A DNA stretch of 64,000 bases, taken from Cohnella phaseoli. GTDB lineage: Bacteria; Bacillota; Bacilli; Paenibacillales; Paenibacillaceae. Of the stretch, positions 24,871 to 32,986 are shown piece by piece; within the stretch, counting starts at the first letter, position 1, and each line of letters starts with the position of its first letter. The position numbers were made by a program, and so were the translations under genes. Under the pieces are notes generated by a model. The model had not been told where the DNA came from and did not search any database. It saw only the letters and a program-made list of their open reading frames with translations. Location: positions 49,519 through 113,518 of the forward strand of contig NZ_QRDZ01000033.1 in the NCBI RefSeq assembly GCF_003386235.1, in the 5' to 3' direction.

Positions 24871-26388
24871 ATGCAAGATAAAAAAAACGACCTGATGCTG
24901 CGATTGTCCGCCGCTGCAGCCGCGCTTGGCGCGGTAGTTTTTGCGATCACGAGACAGTTGGACCCTTTTCGCGATCACGCTGGAGGACATGGCTCCGGTT
25001 TCGGAATAACGCCCGCGATTTTTTGGGGGCAGTTGATTTTGGTGCTTGTTCCGTTCGGATTGCTGGCTTTCGCTCTCTATTGCTTTCGGCAAAATCGGGA
25101 GCATCCCTACCTGCCTTGGCTTAATACGCTAACGCTTACCTTCTCGAGCATGGCGATTATTAGCGGCAGCGGCGGCGGAGTCGAATTTCATTTCTCCATC
25201 TTTATGGTGCTTGCGATGGCGGCTTATTATGAAGATATACGTTTGATGGTTCTAATGACGACGCTATTCGCCGTTCAACATCTCGCCGGCTTCTTTCTCA
25301 GTCCCCAGCTTGTGTTCGGAACGGATTCATACCCGTTCCTGATGCTGGTTATTCATGCGCTGTTTCTAATTTTGACGTCCTGTGCGACGTCTCTGCAGAT
25401 TGTATCCAAGAGAAAGATAACTACGCAGTTGGAGGCGGAGAAGAGAACCAAGGAGGAGCGCCTGTTTCAGCTGATCAACCAGATCGAGAAGCTGTCCGAA
25501 CAAATTCGCTCGACCTCCGAGACAGTGTCCGACAAATCCGAGATCAACGTTCGTGCGAATGAAACGATGCGCCATTCCTTTGACGAAGTGACGGGCGGGC
25601 TGCGGGATCAGCTGATATCGCTCGAGCAAATGGACAGCAATTTGGAGCGGATTAACGGCTCCGTTCAGAGCGCTTTCTTCGCGTTCGAGGAAATGAAGCT
25701 TAACGCCGTTGCGACCGAGCAGGCGGTAACTTCGAATTACGAGTCGGTGCTGGCCATTCGCGAGCAGAACGAGAGCGTAGTTGAGGCGGTTACTTCCATT
25801 GTGATGTCGATGGACGATCTGCAGCAGGCGGCGGCTCAGGCTCAGAGCATGGTCAATAAAATTCGCGAAGTATCCGATCAGACGAACCTGATCGCTTTGA
25901 ACGCATCGATCGAAGCGGCAAGAGCGGGAGAGCAAGGCAAAGGCTTCGCCGTTGTGGCTGGCGAAATTCGCAAACTGGCGGATCAAAGCCGCGGCGCCGC
26001 GGACGATATTCAGTCGATGATTGCGGCCATTCGGCAAGAAAGCGAGACGAGCGTGGGCCAAGTCGAACGAGGACAGGAAGCGATCCGGCAAACCGCCGTC
26101 AACATGGAGACGTTCGCGGCCGAGTTCCAGCAATTGCGGCAGCGCCTGCGCGAGGTACTCGAGTTTATTTTGAATTTGAACCGAATGATGACCGATATTA
26201 GGCAGGAGGCAGGGAACGTAAGCGGCGAAATGACTCGCATCTCCGCCGTTATCGAAGAAGAAATGGCGGCCATGGAGTCGCTGAGGGGCATGAGCGGCGA
26301 ACAGACGGAATCCGCTCGTCAAGTCGATCGGGAAGTTGCGAAGCTTAACGATCTTAGCCTGTCGCTGCGCGAACAATTCAAAGCTTGA
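24871..26388 (+). CDS. Methyl-accepting chemotaxis protein with multi-helix membrane sensor
   Basis: 505 residues. Residues about 8-180 hold five to six membrane segments (for example FWGQLILVLVPFGLLAFALYCF and FHFSIFMVLAMAAYYEDIRLMVLMTTLFAVQHLAGFF) instead of the usual periplasmic ligand domain. Residues 190-505 are a coiled-coil signalling domain with the conserved tip IREVSDQTNLIALNASIEAA. It should form receptor arrays with CheA and CheW and bias flagellar rotation. The stimulus is unknown; a membrane-embedded sensor may read energy, temperature or a lipid-soluble signal. No HAMP domain is obvious. Monocistronic between two terminators. Confidence 0.88.
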   Translation: MQDKKNDLMLRLSAAAAALGAVVFAITRQLDPFRDHAGGHGSGFGITPAIFWGQLILVLVPFGLLAFALYCFRQNREHPYLPWLNTLTLTFSSMAIISGSGGGVEFHFSIFMVLAMAAYYEDIRLMVLMTTLFAVQHLAGFFLSPQLVFGTDSYPFLMLVIHALFLILTSCATSLQIVSKRKITTQLEAEKRTKEERLFQLINQIEKLSEQIRSTSETVSDKSEINVRANETMRHSFDEVTGGLRDQLISLEQMDSNLERINGSVQSAFFAFEEMKLNAVATEQAVTSNYESVLAIREQNESVVEAVTSIVMSMDDLQQAAAQAQSMVNKIREVSDQTNLIALNASIEAARAGEQGKGFAVVAGEIRKLADQSRGAADDIQSMIAAIRQESETSVGQVERGQEAIRQTAVNMETFAAEFQQLRQRLREVLEFILNLNRMMTDIRQEAGNVSGEMTRISAVIEEEMAAMESLRGMSGEQTESARQVDREVAKLNDLSLSLREQFKA

Positions 26389-26405
26389 TCGTATAACCGA
26401 AAATG

Positions 26406-26455
26406 AACGGCGGGAAGAGCTTCCGAGCAGGAGGAGCTTCCCGCCGTTTTCTTTT
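26406..26455 (+). terminator. Intrinsic terminator after the chemotaxis receptor gene
   Basis: A perfect 12-bp stem (AACGGCGGGAAG / CTTCCCGCCGTT) with an inner extension, followed by TTTTCTTTT. Confidence 0.9.
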
Positions 26456-26494
26456 CCTCAAGAGAAGGAAATTCATCAAAAAATATGTTAGCAT

Positions 26495-26520
26495 TGAACC
26501 TGGTGAGCTTATGAATCGTC
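26495..26520 (+). promoter_or_regulatory. ECF sigma-type autoregulatory promoter
   Basis: TGAACC (26495-26500), 16 bases, then CGTC (26517-26520, extended CGTCTAACG) upstream of the ECF sigma gene. This is the standard ECF promoter layout (TGAAC/CGTC) and suggests that the sigma factor drives its own operon. Confidence 0.75.
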
Positions 26521-26542
26521 TAACGGATTAGAGGTGGCAAGA

Positions 26543-27100
26543 TTGGAGTCTGAACGCAATTTCGATTTCCTAAAATATATGGTTGAAAGCGACGATAACA
26601 AGGGGTTGCTGAACGAACTGATGACCGCCTACGGCAAGGAGGTTTGGAATTACGCTTACAGCATAACCCGCAAGTGGGATCTCGCCGACGACATTACGCA
26701 GGAAGTGTTTATTAAAGTTTTTCGCAATATGCATGCTTTTCGTCGTGACGCCTCTGTCAAAACCTGGTTGCTGACCATTACCCGCAACACTGCGATCGAC
26801 TTTCAGAGATCGGCTTTTTTCCGCAAGGTGACGCTGTCGGACTTCGTCGAGGATTACGGGCAGCGGCATTCCGTGGAGCAGGACGTCATGGAGAAATCGG
26901 CCGTTAGCGACATGTGGGCCATGGTGCTCGAATTGCCCAAGAAGTACAGGGAGGTTATCATACTATACGCTCATCATCAGATGTCCTTGAAGGAGATCGC
27001 GCAAATATTGGACGTGACGGAGGGAACCGTCAAATCGCGAATGTTCCACGCCCGTCAGAAGCTAGCCAAAATGAAGGAGGCGAACCGCAATGGACGATAA
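26543..27100 (+). CDS. ECF-type RNA polymerase sigma factor (SigX/SigW-like)
   Basis: About 185 residues with region 2 (WNYAYSITRKWDLADDITQEVFIKVFRNMHAF...KTWLLTITRNTAID) and region 4 (LPKKYREVIILYAHHQMSLKEIAQILDVTEGTVKSRMFHARQKL). TTG at 26543 is preferred as start since GAGG lies 8 bases before it; the GTG at 26534 has no ribosome binding site. It overlaps the next gene, a one-span membrane protein that is its likely anti-sigma factor. Family members respond to envelope stress; whether this corresponds to SigX, SigW, SigM or SigV cannot be told. Confidence 0.88.
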   Translation: MESERNFDFLKYMVESDDNKGLLNELMTAYGKEVWNYAYSITRKWDLADDITQEVFIKVFRNMHAFRRDASVKTWLLTITRNTAIDFQRSAFFRKVTLSDFVEDYGQRHSVEQDVMEKSAVSDMWAMVLELPKKYREVIILYAHHQMSLKEIAQILDVTEGTVKSRMFHARQKLAKMKEANRNGR

Positions 27101-28277
27101 AGATTTATTCGAACAGCTAAGCAGCGGTCCGTTTTCCCGAAGCGGGTTCGATGAGAATCTGCGGAGGAAAATCAACGATAATTTGGACAACCCGAGGCGG
27201 GGGGCGAAGCGGCCTTCCTTCCTCAGATTAAGCGTCATTAGCGCTTCGTTTCTCTTCATTGCGATCGTAATCGGCGCGTTATGGAGCTGGAGAAGCTTTG
27301 ACGGCGCGGAGAAGAGTCAGGAGCTCGCCGTTCCGACTGGGCAAGCTTCGGCTTCCTCGGCTGTTGAGGATGAGGACGAAACGAACAAGACGCCTCATTC
27401 CGCGGTTGTCATCGGGCTGCGCAAGGACGAGGATAACAGGCGAAGCAGCTATCGGACGGTCGTCGTCGCACCCGAGAACGATCGGCTGATAGAGATCGGC
27501 AGCGGGAACGGAATTTGGATGCCTTATGGAACAAAGTTCTATCAGATCGAAGCGACGGACGATTCGCTCGGCAAAGGCGATCAGCGGCTGGTCGCTTACT
27601 TGGAGGGCAAGAGGTCCAAGCAAAAAGACACGGACGCCGCGCAGCTGAGAAGAACGGAAAAGCTGCTTTATGCGGGAGATAAGTACGTTTCGATTTTGCA
27701 GACGACCAACATCGACGTCAAGGGAGCGAAGGTCGAGCAGAGCGAAGTTGTGGTCAATCAGCTTCCGACGCTGGCCAACCGGGCGGCCAATCCCGATGCG
27801 TTGACTGCGGGGAACGTTTCGCTGGGCGAGGCGCTCGAAACCCAGGACCCTGTCGCTCAGGTCGAGAGATGGGCAGTCGTCCGGGAAAACAACGCTTGGG
27901 TGGCCAAACAGGCGGTCAAAACATCCGGCGTCTACGACGTGGCGCAAATACGTCAATGGCCGTCGGTCGACGTCTCGCTGACGAACACAAAGGTGGTCAA
28001 AGACAAGCCGCTTACGATCGACTGGGCCGAGGTGGAGCGCATTGAACCCGATGCGGTCGACGCATATACTTCCAAGGACGGCGACGTCGCTCTTATCGTC
28101 TCGGACGACCAACTGAAGCTTGTGGCGCATCGGCTTCCGGAAGCGGAGAGAAGCTCCGTGACAATCGATCTTGCCCCGAATGAATCGATCGTTATGGTAC
28201 AATGGGCGATTCAGGAGAATTACGTAAATACGTGGAAGCAATGGTTTACCGAATGGTTCTCTGATTCGTCACACTGA
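27090..28277 (+). CDS. Putative anti-sigma factor, RsiX-like membrane protein
   Basis: 395 residues: a short cytoplasmic N-terminus (1-45), one membrane segment (LRLSVISASFLFIAIVIGALWSW, about 45-67), an acidic linker and a large extracytoplasmic domain. Size and layout are close to B. subtilis RsiX, and the gene overlaps the ECF sigma gene by 11 bases. There is no zinc-finger HxxxCxxC motif, unlike the anti-sigma gene at the window's left edge. Function is assigned by position and topology, not by a recognised catalytic or binding motif. Confidence 0.7.
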   Translation: MDDKDLFEQLSSGPFSRSGFDENLRRKINDNLDNPRRGAKRPSFLRLSVISASFLFIAIVIGALWSWRSFDGAEKSQELAVPTGQASASSAVEDEDETNKTPHSAVVIGLRKDEDNRRSSYRTVVVAPENDRLIEIGSGNGIWMPYGTKFYQIEATDDSLGKGDQRLVAYLEGKRSKQKDTDAAQLRRTEKLLYAGDKYVSILQTTNIDVKGAKVEQSEVVVNQLPTLANRAANPDALTAGNVSLGEALETQDPVAQVERWAVVRENNAWVAKQAVKTSGVYDVAQIRQWPSVDVSLTNTKVVKDKPLTIDWAEVERIEPDAVDAYTSKDGDVALIVSDDQLKLVAHRLPEAERSSVTIDLAPNESIVMVQWAIQENYVNTWKQWFTEWFSDSSH

Positions 28278-28414
28278 ATCGGATATGATAAGATGAGAGT
28301 ACCCGATAAAATGTTCCGAAATGTGAGATTTTTCAATGCGGAACGGGTGCGATCATCTTATTCTTATATATAAGCGAGTAAATAATCGCTGCAACCGGGT
28401 GGAGGGACATAAGC

Positions 28415-29287
28415 ATGTTTAGAGTCATTGGCGTTGTAGGAGCAGGCACGATGGGGCAGAGCATTGCCGAGATGCTCGCGGTGAAAGGACTGGACGTCTA
28501 CCTGGTGGAGAAGACGCCGGAGAAGCTTCAGCAGGCAAGGGAAATGCTGGAGACCAGCTTGGATCGTCAGCTCGAGAGATGGGCGATTACGGCGGCGGAG
28601 AAGAAATTGACGCTAAGCCGAATACATATGGAATCCTCCTTGCACGATCTGGCCAAATGCGATCTGGTCATCGAAACGATCAGCGAAGATCTCGACAGCA
28701 AAAAAGAAGTGATGCGGCAGATTGACGATATTTTGACTCCGGATGCGATCGTGGCAAGCAATACGTCGACATTGAGCTTAACCGAGCTTGCCGGCGCAAG
28801 CCGATATCCGGGGCGCGTCATCGGCATGCATTTCGTTTATCCGGCATTCCGAATCGACGTTGTGGAGATTATTCGCGGTCTGCAAACCTCCGATGAGACG
28901 TTCGCCAAGACCAAGTCGTTTGTCGACGATGTTTTATCCAAAAAGGGCGTCATGGTGTACGAGTCGCCGGGTTACGTAACGACAAGGCTGATTTGCCTGC
29001 TTATCAACGAGGCGCTGCACGTGCTGGAGGAGGGCGTGGCCTCTCCCGAAGATATCGACGACGCGATGAGCATGGGCTACAGCTTCGAGCACGGACCATT
29101 GGAGATGGCGGACAGGTTCGGACTCGATTCGGTGTTGGCCGCTTTGGAACGGATGTTCCGGGAATACGGCGAGCTGAAATATCGGCCTTCATTTTTGCTT
29201 AAGAAAAAAGTGCGCGCAGGTCAGCTCGGCATCAAGACGGGAATCGGATTTTTCAAGTACAACAAGGACGGTGATCGGCTGTCATGA
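28415..29287 (+). CDS. 3-hydroxyacyl-CoA dehydrogenase family protein
   Basis: 290 residues with an NAD-binding Rossmann motif (GVVGAGTMGQSIAEMLAVKGLDVYLVEKTPEKL) and the two-domain plan of 3-hydroxybutyryl-CoA dehydrogenases. Family members oxidise 3-hydroxyacyl-CoA. The catalytic His (GMHF) and the Glu (VVEII) are kept. The usual HFFNP is HFVYP here, and the Asn of GFVxNR is Thr (GYVTTRL), so substrate or activity may differ. ATG at 28415 with GGTGGAGGGAC upstream. It overlaps ackA by 4 bases, which suggests a shared role in acyl-CoA or acetate metabolism. Confidence 0.85.
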   Translation: MFRVIGVVGAGTMGQSIAEMLAVKGLDVYLVEKTPEKLQQAREMLETSLDRQLERWAITAAEKKLTLSRIHMESSLHDLAKCDLVIETISEDLDSKKEVMRQIDDILTPDAIVASNTSTLSLTELAGASRYPGRVIGMHFVYPAFRIDVVEIIRGLQTSDETFAKTKSFVDDVLSKKGVMVYESPGYVTTRLICLLINEALHVLEEGVASPEDIDDAMSMGYSFEHGPLEMADRFGLDSVLAALERMFREYGELKYRPSFLLKKKVRAGQLGIKTGIGFFKYNKDGDRLS

Positions 29288-30516
29288 ACATTCTTGTCAT
29301 CAACGCGGGAAGCTCCTCGCTCAAATACCAACTGTACGACATGAAGACGGAAACGGCCATAGCGACGGGGCGGGTGGAGCGGATCGGCATGGACTCCTCG
29401 ATTCTGACGCACGAGGTCGCGCATCAGCCGGAAGTACGGGAAGTGAGCGAAATTCTCGATCATACGACAGCGGTCAAAAAAGTGTTGGACATGCTCACGC
29501 ACCGGAAGTTCGGCGTGCTGCGGAACATCTCGGACATTCAGGCGGTCGGCCATCGAGTCGTTCACGGCGGCGAATCGTTCAGCGAGTCGGTGCTGGTCGA
29601 CGCCAAGGTCAAGCTGGAAATTCGTCGGCTGTTCGACCTGGCTCCGCTGCACAATCCGGCGCATATGATGGGCATCGCCGCGGTTGAAGAAAACTTGCCG
29701 CACGTGCCGCAGGCAGTCGTGTTCGATACGGCGTTCCATCAGTCGATGCCGCCTACCTCGTATTTGTACGCCATTCCCACCGTGCTGTACCGCAAGCATA
29801 AAATTCGCCGCTACGGCTTCCACGGGACGTCGCACGACTATGTTAGCCAACGCGCGGCGGAGTATTTGGGCAAGCCGCTTGAACAGCTTAAGCTGATTAC
29901 GTGCCATATCGGCAACGGGGCGAGCTGCACCGCGATTTTGCACGGCAAATCGTTCGATACGAGCATGGGCATGACCCCGCTGGAGGGGCTGATGATGGGA
30001 ACGCGCAGCGGAGACCTTGATCCGGCCGTCGTGCCGTATACGATCAACAAGGAAGAGCTGACGTTGAACGAGGTCAATTCGATGCTGAACAAGCACAGCG
30101 GACTGATTGCCATCTCGGGCGTCAGCAGCGACATGCGCGAGATCGTCGAAGCGATGAACGACGGCAACGACAACGCGAAGCTTGCTTTCGATATGTACAC
30201 TTATCGGATTCGCAAATACATCGGAGCTTACATTGCGGCAATGGATGGAGCGGATGCGATCATTTTCACGGCCGGCGTTGGGGAAAATTCGGACGTACTG
30301 CGCAAGGCGGTGTGCGAGCGGCTGACGTTTTTCGGCGTACAGCTTGACGAGGCGAAAAATGCGATCCGTTCCCCGGAGCCTCGTAAAATTACGACCGACG
30401 ATTCCGCGGTCAGCGTGCTGGTCGTTCCGACCAACGAAGAGCTGCTGATTGCCAGAGATACGTACCGGCTCGTCCTCACCAAGCTGGTCGGCCAAGGGGT
30501 TGAGACCGAAGGATGA
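29284..30516 (+). CDS. ackA: Acetate kinase
   Basis: 410 residues, longer than many but typical for Bacillales. ASKHA-fold signatures are clear: NILVINAGSSSLKYQLYD at the N-terminus, VGHRVVHGGE, VFDTAFHQSMP, RRYGFHGTSHDYVS, and GMTPLEGLMMGTRSGDLDP; the adenosine-binding FTAGVGENS is near the C-terminus. It interconverts acetyl-phosphate plus ADP with acetate plus ATP. It is coupled by overlaps to the dehydrogenase before it and dnaD after it. No cre site was seen right upstream. Confidence 0.96.
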   Translation: MNILVINAGSSSLKYQLYDMKTETAIATGRVERIGMDSSILTHEVAHQPEVREVSEILDHTTAVKKVLDMLTHRKFGVLRNISDIQAVGHRVVHGGESFSESVLVDAKVKLEIRRLFDLAPLHNPAHMMGIAAVEENLPHVPQAVVFDTAFHQSMPPTSYLYAIPTVLYRKHKIRRYGFHGTSHDYVSQRAAEYLGKPLEQLKLITCHIGNGASCTAILHGKSFDTSMGMTPLEGLMMGTRSGDLDPAVVPYTINKEELTLNEVNSMLNKHSGLIAISGVSSDMREIVEAMNDGNDNAKLAFDMYTYRIRKYIGAYIAAMDGADAIIFTAGVGENSDVLRKAVCERLTFFGVQLDEAKNAIRSPEPRKITTDDSAVSVLVVPTNEELLIARDTYRLVLTKLVGQGVETEG

Positions 30517-31214
30517 ATGATCGCAGCTCTTTAGCCAAAGGAATGGCAGAGGCTTACATGGACGGAGCCGTCAGCGTTCCGTACGCCTTGCTTCGCACCT
30601 ACAGAGCGCTTCAACTGAACGATACGGAGACGATGCTGCTTCTGCATCTGATCGCGTACCGCCAGTTGGAGCTGAACGATTTTCCGACGATAGAGCAGCT
30701 TCAGGAAAGATTGGGCTGCTCGCCGTCGCTTGTCGGTCAGACGCTGCAGAAGCTGATGAAGCTCGGCTTCGTCTCGATCGACGAAGTGTTCGATCCGGCA
30801 AGCGGCGTCCAATCCGAGCGTTACAACCTGTCCGGACTTTACTACGAGATCGGAGCTTTGCTGTCGGCCGGCGAGCTGCCGCTTCGGGGCGGACAAGAGG
30901 AAGAGGCCGCTGCGGCCCGCGACAGACAGTCTGCGCGTCCGACACTGGCTCCGGTGGCGGGCAGCCTGTTTACGCTGTTCGAGCAGGAATTCGGCCGCCC
31001 GCTGACGCCGATGGAGTTCGAGACGATGAACAGTTGGCTCGACCAGGACCAGTATCCGGAGGAACTGATCCGCTTTGCGCTGAAGGAATCGGTGTTTGCG
31101 GGTAAGCTGAGCTTTCGCTATATCGACCGGATTCTTTTCGAATGGAATCGCAATCGTGTCACGAACGTTGAGGAGGCTCGCGACCACGCGCAGAAGTTCC
31201 GCTCGGGCCGCTAA
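30513..31214 (+). CDS. dnaD: DnaD replication initiation protein
   Basis: 233 residues. The N-terminal winged helix (LLRTYRALQLNDTETMLLLHLIAYRQLE...TIEQLQERLGCSPSLVGQTLQKLMKLGFV) and the C-terminal DnaD/DnaB-II domain (FEQEFGRPLTPMEFETMNSWL...FRYIDRILFEWNRN, with the YxxxIxxxW pattern) are both present. DnaD helps remodel DNA and load the replicative helicase at oriC and at restart sites. In B. subtilis it follows asnS; here it overlaps ackA instead. A terminator and a tandem-repeat array follow. Confidence 0.92.
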   Translation: MNDRSSLAKGMAEAYMDGAVSVPYALLRTYRALQLNDTETMLLLHLIAYRQLELNDFPTIEQLQERLGCSPSLVGQTLQKLMKLGFVSIDEVFDPASGVQSERYNLSGLYYEIGALLSAGELPLRGGQEEEAAAARDRQSARPTLAPVAGSLFTLFEQEFGRPLTPMEFETMNSWLDQDQYPEELIRFALKESVFAGKLSFRYIDRILFEWNRNRVTNVEEARDHAQKFRSGR

Positions 31215-31228
31215 ATCGAACGTAAAAG

Positions 31229-31277
31229 AAAATCCGCTTCTCCGACTGCTTGGGGCAGATGTGGAAGCGGATTTTTC
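31229..31277 (+). terminator. Intrinsic terminator after dnaD
   Basis: AAAATCCGCTTC pairs with GAAGCGGATTTT across a loop of about 23 bases, followed by TTTC. Confidence 0.8.
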
Positions 31278-31302
31278 TATGGCTGACTAATTCGCGTAGA
31301 TG

Positions 31303-31550
31303 AACTCCCTTAAGCAAGGAAATTCGAGTGCTCGATCTTCCCTTAGGGCCTGCGGGACCCTTACGCAAGGAAGTTCGAGCGCTTGATCTTCTCTAAGTGC
31401 CTGTGAGACCCTTATGCACGGAAATTTGAGAGATCGATCTTCTCTAAGTGCCTGTGAGACCCTTATGCACGGAAATTCGGCAAATCGATCCACTCTAAGG
31501 GCCTGCGAGACTCTTACGGAAGGAAGTTTGAGTGCTTGACAGGGTCTCTG
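31303..31550. repeat. 51-bp tandem repeat array 1, between convergent dnaD and mtnB
   Basis: Just under five units; the marker CTTA recurs at 31309, 31360, 31411, 31462 and 31513, exactly 51 bp apart. Units differ at several positions. Each has a partly palindromic core starting TAAGtGCCTG and ending GACCCTTA. It fills most of the 429-base gap between the 3' ends of dnaD (+) and mtnB (-). The remaining bases to 31643 contain a small GACAG/CTGTC hairpin (31538-31552) and nothing else I can name. Confidence 0.9.
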
Positions 31551-31643
31551 TCTCTTGCATCCCGACGGGCCGTTTCACGAGTGGCCTTATGCTCGTTACA
31601 AAGCCATTTGTGCCTCGTTGATACCAGTTGCAAGGGGTCCCTC

Positions 31644-32297
31644 TTAGGGCTTCCCTCTATTCAGCAGTTCCCAGCGGTACACGTACTCGAATAGAAACTC
31701 GAACGCTTCCAGGTGCTTTTTCGCCTCAAAGGCGTCCTTGCCCCAAGCGCAGATGCCGTGTTTGCGGATAAGCAGGCCGGGTACGCGAGGATCTAACCGT
31801 TCGGTAATTTCCGGAACGATGCGGGGCACGTCGGCGTAATTGGTGAGAATCGGCACGTCGATTCGCGCGTCCTCCTCCCAGATATTGAACGCCTTGATCA
31901 GCTCTACCCCTTGAATCGGCACGGCGCGTCGTTCCCAGAACCATTCGGAGACGATATTGTTGAACACGCTATGGATATGGAAAATGGCGCCGGCGCCCGT
32001 CAGTCGGTAAATTTCGCGGTGCAGCGACGTCTCGGCGGAAGGCTTGAGCGCCGTCGCCTCGCACGGCTTGCCGTCCTGGTCGACGAATAGAAAATCCTCC
32101 GGCGTCGAGCGCGTCTTGTCTTTGCCGCTGGCCGTGACGGCGAAATAAAAACGCTCGGACGAGTAGGGGCCGATACGCATCGACAGATTGCCGCCCGTGC
32201 CTGCAAACCAACCGCGCGAGGCGAACTCCGCTTTCACCTCGGTAAATTCGCCCAGCACGCGGCGTTTGTCTTCGGTCGTAATGTCCGCGAAGCTCAT
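31644..32297 (-). CDS. mtnB: Methylthioribulose-1-phosphate dehydratase
   Basis: 217 residues, class II aldolase fold. It dehydrates methylthioribulose-1-phosphate in the methionine-salvage pathway. Zinc ligands are visible as His-x-His in IFHIHSVFNN and a later His in IRKHGICAWG; GTGGNLSMR is the phosphate-binding segment. Start is the ATG at 32297 overlapping the mtnX stop; the frame extends further upstream only over mtnX. Last gene of the minus-strand run proB-proA-proC-mtnW-mtnX-mtnB. Confidence 0.92.
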   Translation of the reverse strand: MSFADITTEDKRRVLGEFTEVKAEFASRGWFAGTGGNLSMRIGPYSSERFYFAVTASGKDKTRSTPEDFLFVDQDGKPCEATALKPSAETSLHREIYRLTGAGAIFHIHSVFNNIVSEWFWERRAVPIQGVELIKAFNIWEEDARIDVPILTNYADVPRIVPEITERLDPRVPGLLIRKHGICAWGKDAFEAKKHLEAFEFLFEYVYRWELLNRGKP

Positions 32298-32986
32298 GAG
32301 CGCAAGCCCCCTTGCTCCAGATGATGTATGACGTCGTGGAACGTCTCGAACGGCAGGTGAGGAAGACCCAGCTCCTGGCATTTGTCCGTCAGATGGGAGC
32401 GTGAGAAAACGAGATCGACGATCTTCGCTCCGGGGAAATCGGTAACGCTGTCTCCGATCAGAATACGATAGTAGCGATCTGCCGGAAAACCGCGGATGAC
32501 GGCGGTTTTGCACATCCCGCAGCGGCCGCGGTTGTCGCAATGCTCGTCGCAGTCGTGCGGCCACGTAATTCGGATGCGGTCTCCGCTAAAATCGCTGCCG
32601 TTGCAGTAAATATGGTCGGCCGGAATGCCGAACGGCTCCAGCAGCGGATGGACGAAAAAGTCGATGCCGCCGCTCGTCACGTAAAACGGCACTTCGTTCG
32701 CCTTGCACCAGGCGAGCAGCTCGGCGAAGCCCGGACGAATGCCTGCGTTTGTCAAAATATAGTCTTTGACCTCATGTTGCATGGAAGAGGGGAGCAGTGC
32801 GAACATTTCGCCCACACCCTGTTTGACCGACTTGGCGTCGGCAATAATATCCTGTACGATCGCATCCCAACCCGACGGGTTAAAATGCTTCATGACGGCG
32901 ATAATGTTGTCGTTAAGCGTGATCGTTCCGTCGAAGTCGCAGAACAATACCGGCTGACGCGGGAATCTGGCTGTCGTGCCGTTCAA
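32294..32986 (-). CDS. mtnX: 2-hydroxy-3-keto-5-methylthiopentenyl-1-phosphate phosphatase
   Basis: 230 residues, HAD phosphatase with the nucleophile motif FCDFDGTIT near the N-terminus and ILIGDSVTDFPGAK near the end. A Cys-rich segment (CDEHCDNRGRCGMC) fits MtnX-type proteins. It removes phosphate from the enolase product in methionine salvage. The start is TTG at 32986, overlapping the mtnW stop (TTGA), with a G-rich ribosome binding site upstream. It sits between mtnW and mtnB as in the B. subtilis mtnWXBD operon; no mtnD is seen here. Confidence 0.92.
   Translation of the reverse strand: MNGTTARFPRQPVLFCDFDGTITLNDNIIAVMKHFNPSGWDAIVQDIIADAKSVKQGVGEMFALLPSSMQHEVKDYILTNAGIRPGFAELLAWCKANEVPFYVTSGGIDFFVHPLLEPFGIPADHIYCNGSDFSGDRIRITWPHDCDEHCDNRGRCGMCKTAVIRGFPADRYYRILIGDSVTDFPGAKIVDLVFSRSHLTDKCQELGLPHLPFETFHDVIHHLEQGGLRS

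Noticed and set aside
31287..31493. Minus-strand open frame in array 1 (FPCIRVSQALRED repeats)
   Set aside because: Explained by the 51-bp period; no ribosome binding site, and it runs into the dnaD terminator.
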